Source: Cunninghamia lanceolata
Lineage: Eukaryota > Streptophyta > Pinopsida > Cupressales > Cupressaceae
NCBI GenBank assembly: GCA_027924645.1
Contig: BSBN01000763.1
Location: 1,488,001-1,552,000 of the forward strand
Length of the DNA stretch: 64,000 bases
Reading direction: 5' to 3'
The notes beneath the pieces were generated by a model that saw only the letters and a program-made list of their open reading frames with translations, was not told the origin of the DNA and made no database searches. The position numbers and the translations under genes are program-made. How positions within the stretch are numbered: position 1 is the first letter of the stretch; the number at the start of each line of letters is the position of its first letter. Shown here piece after piece: positions 35,741-44,239 of the stretch.

Positions 35741-38700
35741 TCAGGCCTGGAAATAGTGTTTGAGGAATTGTCCATTGACTGGCAATGGAACATCCTCGCC
35801 TGTCAGTTTCTTAAGCCTATAAGTGTTGTCTCCTAAGATCTCAGAAATCTGAAAGGGACCTATCCATAATCTATCAAACTTACCATGATCACCTTTCTTT
35901 TCATGGGCTTTATCCCACATCAGGACTAAGTCAGATATCCTGAAAGCTCTAATTCTGGTTCTCTTGTCAAACCAGCGTTTGACAACAGCCTGATGTTTTG
36001 CAAATTGGTCAATCACTTGACTTCGTTTTTCTTCCAGGTGCATCAACTGAAGCAACCTGACTTCCTGCTTATTATCTATGCCTAGATATTCTTGGGCAAA
36101 CTGTAGAGTAGGAATTTTCAAGTTTACAGGGAGGATAGGATCTACCCCATATACTAGTTGGAAGGGTGAGTTTCCTAATGCAGTTTTTATTCTAGTTCTA
36201 TCTACCCATAAGGCATATTTCAAAAATGAGTTCCATTCCCTGGGATTTTTCTCTATCAGTTTTCTTATGATACTCAGTAAATTCTTGTTAGTGGATTCTG
36301 CTAATCCATTTCCCTGGGGATAGTAGTTGGATGAAAACTTAAGTATGATCCCATGATCAAAAGCCCAACTTGACAATTTAGTGGAAATGAAGGCAGAACC
36401 ATTATCGCTTACCAATGCATAAGGAATTCCATACCTGGTGACAATGTTGCTTTCCAGAAACTTGATGACATCATCTGCAGTGCAAGTTTTGCTACTAATA
36501 GCCTCAGTCCATCTAGTACAATAGTCAGTAATCGTTAAGACATACCTATGGCCTGAGGAAGGCGGAGGATTGATTGGTCCTATGAAGTCCATGCCCCACT
36601 GTGCAAATGGGCGCTCTTCCACCACTGGCTGCAACGGTTGCGCAGCATATTTTTCTCTATTGGCAGCAACCTGGCAAACATGACAACATTTAACATGATC
36701 AGCTGTGTTTTTAAAAATTGTAGGCCAGTAATATCCTGCTTTGAGGATTGCATGTGTTGTGGCCAACGCAGATCCGTGTGCCGTTCCAAACTTGTCATGT
36801 AACTCTATCAAAACTTTATTTGCTTCTGGTTTCTCTAAGCATCTTAGGTATATTCCTTCATAATTCTTCTTAAACAAGGCTCCCCCCTTCATCATATACT
36901 TCTGGGATCTTATCTTCAAGGCTCTTCTCTGTGAAGCTTGCATTCTTGAAGGACATCTTCCAGTGATCAGGATGTGCCTGATAGCTGAATACCATTCTTT
37001 CTTATCTTTCTCATTGATCACATACTGCTGACTGATGATGTTTGGATCTGTTTCAGATATCATCTGGCTCAGAGCTTGTCCTCTCACCAGCTTCATTGGT
37101 GTGATCTCCATGTCATATTCTTGTAATACAGTAATCCATTTGGCTCTTTTTTCACCAGGTTCACTCTGCATCAGTAGCATCTTCACTGCTATGTCTGGTA
37201 CCACAGCAATCACTCTGCTTCTCAGTATATAATGTCTGAACTTCTTTACTGCTCTGACTAATGCAAGTGCCTGTCTTTCAACATCTACATATCTTAATTC
37301 AGCATCCCTGAAAGGACAGCTCATGAAAGCAATTGGTTTCTCTTCTTTCTCTTCATTTCTTTGAGTAAATATTGCTGCAGAAGTATGTTCTGAGGCAAAT
37401 GAGTAGATGTAGAAATCCCTTGTATAATCTGGACTAATGAGGACAGGAGCATCTGAAATGGCCTTCTTTATATCTTCAAAAGTAGCCTTGGCTTCTGGTG
37501 TCTCCTCAATTTGTGCATCCTTTTTCAACATGGCATTTAGTGGTCTGACAATCTCAGCAAAGCCGGTGATGAATTTCCTCACAAAATTTATCTTACCAAA
37601 GTAAGACTTAAGTTCCTTTTTGCTTCCTGGAAGTTGTAACTTCATAATAGACTCCATCCTGTCAGGATCAATGATAATTCCATCTTCTATGATCAGGTGG
37701 CCTAGTAACTTTCCTGTTGTGACTCCGAATATACACTTCTTAGGATTTAAAGATATTCCATGTTCTTCACATTTCTTCAGCACGCTTTTGAGATCAGCAA
37801 CATGATTTCCCCTTTCCTTGGAGAAAACCGTCAGGTCATCCATGTAGATGACTATACACTTTCCTATTAAGCCTCTGAAGGCTATGTCCATTGCTCTCTG
37901 GAATGTACCTCCAGCATTTATGAGTCCAAATGGCATACGTCTATATGCGAATATACCCCACTTTGTGGTGAAGGCAGTTTTCAATCTATCAATTTTATCA
38001 ACCATCACTTGGTTGTATCCTGAAAAACCATCCAGGAAGGACATCATTTTCGCTCCATTTACAATCTGTAAAACTTCATCCAAGGAGGGCAAAGGATAAT
38101 TATCTTTTTCTGATGCTCTGTTCAGGTTCTTGAAATCTACACATAACCTGATGTCTCCATTCTTCTTTCTGACTGGCACAAGATTTGCCACCCAAGTGGA
38201 GTGACTTACAGGAAATATTATCCGAGCATTTAACAATTTCTTAACTTCTTCAAGGATGATTGGCTCAAGCAGAGCATTAACTGGCCTCTGCTTCTGTCTA
38301 AAAGGTTTTGCATCTGGCTTAAGAGGTATAGTATGAGTTATGACAGAGGTGTCATATGTCTTTAGCTCGTCATAAGTCCATGCAATTACATGTATGTAAT
38401 CCTTAAGGGCCTGAGTTATTCCTTCTAACTCTTCTGGTGTACAAACCTTACCCAATAGGACATTTCTCTTGTCATCAGCTTGTCCAATATTCACTTGTGA
38501 ATATTGACCTCCATCTGCCTTAGGCAGATCCTTATGTTTAAGCATATTATCTAGATCAAAAGCTCTTTCCAATTCAATCATACCTTTGGGAATTCTGTTG
38601 CTAGGCAACTCTAATATCTCATCTTCTTCCCAGACATGATCTTCCATACCATTTTCATCTATAATCTGAGCTTCAAATATGTCTCTATTTGATATGAAGT

Positions 38701-40294
38701 CCAGGATGTGTTGATCATCATCAAACACCTGGAGATTAGTCACATTGTCAGGTACTGATGGTACTGACACCAATTCTACTGAAAATCTCTTTAGACCAGA
38801 TATAGACAGTGGTTCCAATGTACTGGCGGCCTGGGCGAGTGCATCTGCCCTCTGGTTCTGTTCTCTTGGTACGTGAATGATATTGAAGGCATCAAAGTCT
38901 TCAATCAGGTCCCACACACGATGTCTGTAATTTGATAGTTTTCTGTAGTTATAGGAATAAATTCCTCTTACTTGCCTCACAACTAGTTCTGAATCCCCAA
39001 AGACATGCAAGATCTTTACCTTCTTATGAGCAAATAACATCCCATGAATCAGAGCTTCATACTCTGTGACATTATTGGTGCAGGGGAACTGTAATCTGTA
39101 AGCTGCTAAATAGGACTTCCCTGATGGATCAATAAGGTCAATTCCTACCCCAGCACCTTGCTTAGATTTGGATCCATCAAACCTCAGGATCCAAGGTTTA
39201 TCCTCAGCAGGACACTTAGCTAAACTTTCTTGTCTTCTGGTAGCTCTGGCTGCTGCTCCGCCTGATATCCACTTTAACTTAGGGATGTCATCATCCTCAA
39301 GTTTCTTCTTTCCTTTATTTTGTGAGCCTGATGACCTTTCTGTTTTCTCTTCTATATCAGTAGGAGGGTGATGTTCAGGATCTACAGCTGCATGCTTCTT
39401 CAAAATGTGTAAGCATAGTGAGCAAGTTGTTTCTGAGTGAGGTGCCTCATGCAGCCTACACCAACCTTTAATCAACACCTCGTGGGGAGATTTATGCTGT
39501 CGTGTCATCTTCTCTATTTCTTTTATCATAAATTCTTTGAATTTCGTCAGGTCACTACCTTTGTCTTCATCAGACAACTCATAATCCGGTTCCATGAAGC
39601 AATCACTACCAGGAGTGATCTTTTCTTTTTTTGCATCATTTATCTGATCGGACACCAGGATCTCTTCTGTTTTTAGGATATGATCTTCATCATGATCTGT
39701 CGACTCTTCTGTTCCTGCAGAAGACAAATAAGAATTAGTATCATCATCATCATCAGATGTAGCACTCACCTCGGAATATGATGATGATGCTTCACTATAC
39801 GTCTGCTCCAGTATCATCATGTCTAAGCATGGTTCACAAGTCTTTTCGGAGTGTGCTTTGGCATGTAATCTGCACCATCCATCAATCAAAATGTCATTAG
39901 CAGGTATATTCAATAATTGGTAACATTTTACCTGAGTAGATAAATGCATCTCAAAATCTTTGAAGCGATCTATTTCATTCTCATTATCTGAATTATTATC
40001 ACATTCCACACTTGGCATGTCCTCATGATAATCATCATCATGATGATGATGAACATCAAACATCAGGATCTCTTCTATTTTAACAGTCTGTGGCCTGATG
40101 CAATAAACTCCAGGTTCTACGTTTACGTACATGATCTCATTTGTTTTGTTATATTCCGTGATCATATGTTTCATCCTAGGTTCAGCATCAATCCTAATCT
40201 GATTAGGTATACCTTTCCATGGCAACCACATGTGACTGAAATCTGTGGACATATATCCGTTAAGCGTCATAGACCAGTCCCTGCTAAGCAACAT
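35741..40294 (-). CDS. pol: Pol polyprotein of the giant element (archaeal-type RNase H, RT, RNase H, integrase)
   Basis: An open frame of 1,517 codons. Residues 1-35 are the end of the protease. Residues 80-340 are an acidic extension with two CHHCC motifs. Archaeal-type RNase H is at about 367-495 with D373, E411, D434 and D484. RT is at about 655-880 with D755 (LDGFSGYNQ) and YMDD at 817-820. RNase H is at about 955-1080 with the first catalytic Asp replaced by Phe966. Integrase has a zinc region (H1166, C1204, C1207) and the catalytic triad D1236, D1297, E1333 with D-x35-E spacing. The tail ends without a chromodomain. The first Met is internal: the frame is continuous upstream with gag, with a TAG at 40364-40366. 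It copies the RNA into DNA and integrates it. All RT and integrase catalytic residues are intact. Confidence 0.95.
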   Translation of the reverse strand: MLLSRDWSMTLNGYMSTDFSHMWLPWKGIPNQIRIDAEPRMKHMITEYNKTNEIMYVNVEPGVYCIRPQTVKIEEILMFDVHHHHDDDYHEDMPSVECDNNSDNENEIDRFKDFEMHLSTQVKCYQLLNIPANDILIDGWCRLHAKAHSEKTCEPCLDMMILEQTYSEASSSYSEVSATSDDDDDTNSYLSSAGTEESTDHDEDHILKTEEILVSDQINDAKKEKITPGSDCFMEPDYELSDEDKGSDLTKFKEFMIKEIEKMTRQHKSPHEVLIKGWCRLHEAPHSETTCSLCLHILKKHAAVDPEHHPPTDIEEKTERSSGSQNKGKKKLEDDDIPKLKWISGGAAARATRRQESLAKCPAEDKPWILRFDGSKSKQGAGVGIDLIDPSGKSYLAAYRLQFPCTNNVTEYEALIHGMLFAHKKVKILHVFGDSELVVRQVRGIYSYNYRKLSNYRHRVWDLIEDFDAFNIIHVPREQNQRADALAQAASTLEPLSISGLKRFSVELVSVPSVPDNVTNLQVFDDDQHILDFISNRDIFEAQIIDENGMEDHVWEEDEILELPSNRIPKGMIELERAFDLDNMLKHKDLPKADGGQYSQVNIGQADDKRNVLLGKVCTPEELEGITQALKDYIHVIAWTYDELKTYDTSVITHTIPLKPDAKPFRQKQRPVNALLEPIILEEVKKLLNARIIFPVSHSTWVANLVPVRKKNGDIRLCVDFKNLNRASEKDNYPLPSLDEVLQIVNGAKMMSFLDGFSGYNQVMVDKIDRLKTAFTTKWGIFAYRRMPFGLINAGGTFQRAMDIAFRGLIGKCIVIYMDDLTVFSKERGNHVADLKSVLKKCEEHGISLNPKKCIFGVTTGKLLGHLIIEDGIIIDPDRMESIMKLQLPGSKKELKSYFGKINFVRKFITGFAEIVRPLNAMLKKDAQIEETPEAKATFEDIKKAISDAPVLISPDYTRDFYIYSFASEHTSAAIFTQRNEEKEEKPIAFMSCPFRDAELRYVDVERQALALVRAVKKFRHYILRSRVIAVVPDIAVKMLLMQSEPGEKRAKWITVLQEYDMEITPMKLVRGQALSQMISETDPNIISQQYVINEKDKKEWYSAIRHILITGRCPSRMQASQRRALKIRSQKYMMKGGALFKKNYEGIYLRCLEKPEANKVLIELHDKFGTAHGSALATTHAILKAGYYWPTIFKNTADHVKCCHVCQVAANREKYAAQPLQPVVEERPFAQWGMDFIGPINPPPSSGHRYVLTITDYCTRWTEAISSKTCTADDVIKFLESNIVTRYGIPYALVSDNGSAFISTKLSSWAFDHGIILKFSSNYYPQGNGLAESTNKNLLSIIRKLIEKNPREWNSFLKYALWVDRTRIKTALGNSPFQLVYGVDPILPVNLKIPTLQFAQEYLGIDNKQEVRLLQLMHLEEKRSQVIDQFAKHQAVVKRWFDKRTRIRAFRISDLVLMWDKAHEKKGDHGKFDRLWIGPFQISEILGDNTYRLKKLTGEDVPLPVNGQFLKHYFQA
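38810..39196 (-). other. Archaeal-type RNase H domain located upstream of RT
   Basis: Motifs ILRFDGSKSKQGAGVGI, NNVTEYEALIHGM, HVFGDSELVVRQVRG and REQNQRADALAQAAS carry the four acidic residues D, E, D, D. It resembles the second RNase H at 14329-14770 but lies before RT. No similar domain is found between the usual RNase H and integrase in this element. Confidence 0.9.
39410..39880 (-). other. Two CHHCC metal-binding-like motifs in the pol extension
   Basis: Residues 141-156 and 279-294 of pol both read G-W-C-R-L-H-x3-H-S-E-x-T-C-x2-C. Ligand spacing is C-x2-H-x3-H-x4-C-x2-C. They are preceded by similar F-K-x-F and LI-x-GW segments, so a block of about 138 residues appears duplicated. A related motif, NWCRIHNTNAHAELDCPQF, occurs after gag at about 41290-41350. 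Confidence 0.7.
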
Positions 40295-40363
40295 CCCATA
40301 AGTATCAGGTATGTCAACTACCTGAATGTCAATGTAATACTGGATCCTAGGATCAGATGCTAG

Positions 40364-41383
40364 CTACATGTGAATGTGAGTCAGTTCTCCTACTACACTT
40401 ACTTCTGTCTTGTCCAGTTGAGTGACCTTCTTTAAGGATTTAGCAGGATGCAGTCCTAATGCGTTGCATATTGACAAAGGCATAACATTCGTTGAGGCTC
40501 CTGAATCAACCAAACAATTGTGTAAGTTCTTGCTGAACATTCTTATGGTGAGGAGAAACGGAGGTGATTCAGTTTTATCTCTATACAAGGTCATGTGGGA
40601 GGTTTCGGCGGCTTGGACTGTAGCTGACACTTTAGGCTTGATAATATTATCCTTAGCAGCATGATCTTTGCCATTAGATTGACTTGAAAGATGATTATCC
40701 TCTTTAGGAGCAGGATCATCTAGTGACTTCATGAATGCCTTCTTGATGGCAGGAGTTTTCAATAACTCCAATAAGGACAAGCTGATCTTGATTTTCTTCA
40801 TTTCATCAGCCAAATAGCTGACTAACTTGTCAGACTCTTGAGGTGCATTTACGACCTTTGTTATTGTGTTTTGAGGAGACAAGTATTGAGCATTCACCTT
40901 AGGAAATCCAGGGTTATTGTTAGCCTTAGGATCAGGAGGTGTGTTGAAGTTGTTTGGAGGCAAAGATGATGTCAATGGACCAGTAGGTCTGTTGGCATTA
41001 CTTCTCAAGTTATAATTGTGCTTGCCAAGATATTGCTGTTGGTATGCATGCACTTCTTCATGCTCTCTTGCAGGTTCATTTTCATCCTCAAAAGGAAAAA
41101 CATAATTTGTTTCAAAGGTTAAGGCAGATTCTTCACAGGTCTAATCATAACTCGGATGAGGCTAATTAGTGTACGTTTCTAGCACAAAAGATGAGTCATA
41201 TCCACATGGAACTATCTCATTTCCTTCTGCCTGAGGTGGATTTCCAGAAGTGTTAGACACTTCAGTCTGAAAGATGCTGGCAGCAATCCTAAATTGTGGA
41301 CAATCTAATTCTGCATGTGCATTTGTATTGTGAATCCTACACCAATTGGTAAGGGTTGCTTCAGCAAGATTGACTCTAGTAGT
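40364..41383 (-). pseudogene. Gag C-terminus and aspartic protease of the giant element, with TAG stops
   Basis: The gag-pol frame runs on through this part with TAG codons at 41384-41386, 41162-41164, 41141-41143 and 40364-40366. After the first TAG comes a Cys/His motif, a spacer, then an open stretch from 41053. The protease starts near 40564 with LLTIRMFSKNLHNCLVDSGA; the catalytic D-S-G is intact near 40505. The fourth TAG cuts the protease before its C-terminal half, which is encoded at the start of the pol piece (DIPDTYGMLLSRDW). The enzyme would mature the gag-pol polyprotein. Confidence 0.85.
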
Positions 41384-42967
41384 CTATTTAGCTTCACCCG
41401 GAGGCTGATTATCCAGGGGTGACGGTAATGAACTGTTATTTGGCCTAGAGTTCCATATTCTGGGCTGTCTAGGAGGATTATTGTTGGTTCCACCATTATT
41501 GTTGAAGTTATTGTTGTTGTATCCTCTGTCAGGGTAGTTTGGTCTGTCATTGGAATAATTCCTGTTCTGACCTGACTGTGCATAGAACCCTTGATTTCTC
41601 AAATGTGTCACTTCGGTGGTGAGTTTTCTCAACTGAGCAGAAATTTCTTTGATTTCTTCCTTTTCCTCTTGGGCTTTGGCAACTACATTTTCAGTCTGAG
41701 GCTTGAAAAAAGAAGATCCATGGTTATTGTTGGATAAATCGATACCCTGAGGTGCCTGAGCATGTGCAGGATATTGTGGTAGTTGGCTATTTCCATTAGG
41801 AGGAGGCATAATGCTCAATGGAGGTACTTGCAAAGGTGCAGGCATGACTGCTGGAGGTATCACTACTCCATTTGGATATTGTGCAGGGTACTGAGGTGAA
41901 TACGGTGCAGGATACTGTGCAGGATATTGTGATTGCATGCCTGGCAAAGTAGGGAATACTAAATTCAGAGTAGGAGCAGGTATCAACTGTTGATTTACCT
42001 TGATGGCTTCTTGAAAAGCTCCTGTCAATGTAGTAATCTCTGGATGTGTTCTCCTGATGAACATGGAAGTTAATGGATCCAGGGCTGAATAATAGATACT
42101 CCTAGCAGCAACATCAGTTACTACATATGGGGTAACTAGTTTGGACAACATTTTCTGGAACCTAGCATTGAAATTAGCAATAGGCTCATTCTCAAATCTT
42201 TTGATTGTAGCAAACATGTGATAATTCATGGATGGATCAATAGGGACCTTGAACCTGTCAAGAAAAGCTTTCTCTAAGACAGCCCATGAACCTACAGAGG
42301 CTTGGCCCAAACTGATGAACCAATTATAAGCCTCTTCCCCTAAGGAAAAAGGAAATAATCTGCACACCACGTCCTGATGTTCTATTCTAGCTCTGCAGCA
42401 AGCTTCTTTAAATGTCCTGATATGATCATCAGCATCTTGATAGGGATGGTATTTTGGGCAAAGTTTGTCCGGATTCTTTGGTAACTCATGATATGCATTG
42501 AAGGTCAAAGGTGACTCTGCTGCAAAGAACGACATTGCAGCCTGAGAGGGCTGAACTGGTGGTGCAGTTGGCTGAGGTTGAACTAAAGGTATACCCTGGG
42601 TTTGAGCAGGAGGTGCCATAGATATACCGGAAGGTATTTGTAAACCAACAGGAGTTACAGGAGGAGGTCCCGGTGAAGCTCTAGACGCACTAGACCCTGG
42701 AGTATGATGAATGTCTACAGTCCTAGGTCTGAAACCTCTAACAGGCAATTCTTCAAAAATTTCACTAGGTCTGGACGTGGTATTTATCCTGTGAGCCAGG
42801 ATTTCTTGATTTGGAGGCAAATTGGCTAAAACTTTGCAAATATTGGCTAGATTCCACCGGATGAGGTGATATTTGCGGTCAAATGGCAAATCAGACTGGA
42901 TATTTACGACATATTTGCGAAGATACTGTAAATATGATAGGATATTGGGGTATCTTAATCGTAGCAC
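41384..42967 (-). CDS. gag: Gag of the giant element
   Basis: An open frame of 527 codons ending in a TAG at 41384. Residues 100-145 are Pro/Gln-rich. The retrotransposon gag (capsid-like) domain is at about 160-300, with DADDHIRTFKEACCRARI, RLFPFSLGEEAYNWFISL and LEKAFLDRFKVP. Then follow a Tyr/Pro/Gln-rich repeat stretch (YPAQYPAPYSPQYPAQYP), a short helix (EEKEEIKEISAQLRKLTTEV) and an Asn/Gly-rich tail. The ATG at 42967 lies 293 bp inside the primer side of the LTR. Gag forms the particle. The frame is continuous with protease and pol, so the ancestral product was one polyprotein of about 2,400 residues. Confidence 0.9.
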   Translation of the reverse strand: MLRLRYPNILSYLQYLRKYVVNIQSDLPFDRKYHLIRWNLANICKVLANLPPNQEILAHRINTTSRPSEIFEELPVRGFRPRTVDIHHTPGSSASRASPGPPPVTPVGLQIPSGISMAPPAQTQGIPLVQPQPTAPPVQPSQAAMSFFAAESPLTFNAYHELPKNPDKLCPKYHPYQDADDHIRTFKEACCRARIEHQDVVCRLFPFSLGEEAYNWFISLGQASVGSWAVLEKAFLDRFKVPIDPSMNYHMFATIKRFENEPIANFNARFQKMLSKLVTPYVVTDVAARSIYYSALDPLTSMFIRRTHPEITTLTGAFQEAIKVNQQLIPAPTLNLVFPTLPGMQSQYPAQYPAPYSPQYPAQYPNGVVIPPAVMPAPLQVPPLSIMPPPNGNSQLPQYPAHAQAPQGIDLSNNNHGSSFFKPQTENVVAKAQEEKEEIKEISAQLRKLTTEVTHLRNQGFYAQSGQNRNYSNDRPNYPDRGYNNNNFNNNGGTNNNPPRQPRIWNSRPNNSSLPSPLDNQPPGEAK

Positions 42968-43238
42968 AAGATCTCAAGTGTTTAAGGCTCAAATTCTGTG
43001 AGACTTGAACAAATTTAAGTACCTTTGGTCAATATTTAGTGAATTCAGAAAGATCTACTGTAAAGCTTGCAATATTTATGTGAGATCTGGAAATCTTTAC
43101 ATAGAATGAACACGTACAAACTTCTCATAGCAAATATTTACGTAATTTACTGAAATTCACAGGCGATCTGAGGTTACCTTACTCTATGCGTCATCAAACC
43201 TGAAAATAATGATGATGAGCATGGTTTTCTAGACTCGG
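42968..43238 (-). other. Leader between primer site and gag
   Basis: About 270 bp of AT-rich untranslated sequence upstream of the gag ATG, with no open frame of note. Confidence 0.6.
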
Positions 43239-43255
43239 CCCTCCTTCTAGCGCCA
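43239..43255 (-). other. Primer binding site of the giant element
   Basis: The coding strand reads TGGCGCTAGAAGGAGGG, five bases inside the LTR end. TGG at the start fits pairing with the CCA end of a tRNA. I cannot name the tRNA with confidence from memory. Confidence 0.65.
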
Positions 43256-43571
43256 ATTTATGTTGGTCATGATGTTAGTCACAAACAAACATAGAATAAA
43301 AGTACACATTAACCTTTATTCATCTTGAAAGATACAGTGAATTCAGAGAATTCATGATCCCAAGTCTCCGGTGATTAGGTCTTAATCGACTGATGTTACT
43401 CAGTAGTTAATGTGTAATGCTGTTTCCATTTTGGGGCCTTACGTGAAATTGTGCCATCATCATGACGTTCCTGCAGAAATTCCTTACAGAGAAGTCAAAT
43501 TATGCAGTTATTTGATGGAAAGATGTAGTAATACCTCGATCTTTGCATGAGATTTTCAATTGTACATGCTT

Positions 43572-43577
43572 TTTATT
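43572..43577 (-). terminator. Candidate polyadenylation signal in the LTR
   Basis: AATAAA on the minus strand (context TTGAATAAAAAGC), about 0.5 kb downstream of the TATA box. A second AATAAA lies at 43315-43320. The equivalents in the left LTR would set the 3' end of the genomic RNA. Plant signals are loose, so this is a candidate only. Confidence 0.4.
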
Positions 43578-44080
43578 CAAATATGCTAAATATTTGCAAT
43601 TACCTACGGGATGTCTGCATATTTGCGTTATTTGCTTAAGATTATCAATTATTTGCAATTGTGATGGTGAAATGCTCTAAAATTGAAAGAAATTAAAAGA
43701 AATACTTCTAATCAAGTTGAACCTTTAGCTTTTGATCCACATACATGCTTGATACTGTCATGAGGAGAAGAAATCAAACCATATGTTCACCAAGACATTC
43801 CACAGCTAGACACAGTTGATGCAAACTTCAGAGGATAATGAATGAAAACAATACATGCAACATGATGAGCACTCCAAGGGACGCAGCTAATCAAAACACA
43901 TATCCAGAATTCAAACACAGATTACTCAGGATTTGCGAAGATTTGTAATCGAATACTCTTCTCTTTCATTAAGTATGCAAAAGACATGTACATGTACAGC
44001 AGCTTTGAAATGAGCCCTAAATATTTCAGCAAACAGACTTCAATTAAGTTTCAAATGAAAATAACAAGGCATTCCACCAC

Positions 44081-44088
44081 CTTTTATA
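44081..44088 (-). promoter_or_regulatory. TATA box in the right (5') LTR, likely promoter of gag-pol
   Basis: The minus strand reads TTCTATAAAAGGTGG. Transcription from here would start near 44050, leaving about 0.8 kb of R/U5 before the primer site, and would place the whole LTR ORF in U3. It is the best TATA match I found on the minus strand in the LTR; a weaker AT-run exists near 49745. Confidence 0.6.
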
Positions 44089-44239
44089 GAATAAGGTGAG
44101 GAATCCGTTACAAGAGATCTACGGATCTGATATGTCAATACAAATCAACGGTCATCATTTCATGACTTGTCAATTTTACAAAATAGCACAAGTTGCTAGC
44201 TGGCAACTATCTATATTACCTATGCAAAATTTTCCCCCT

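Noticed and set aside
40364..40366. TAG between gag/protease and pol as programmed stop readthrough
   Set aside because: It lies inside the protease, not at a domain border, and three more TAG codons occur in the same frame. The LTR ORF shows the same TAG pattern with CAG in the partner copy, so decay explains it better.
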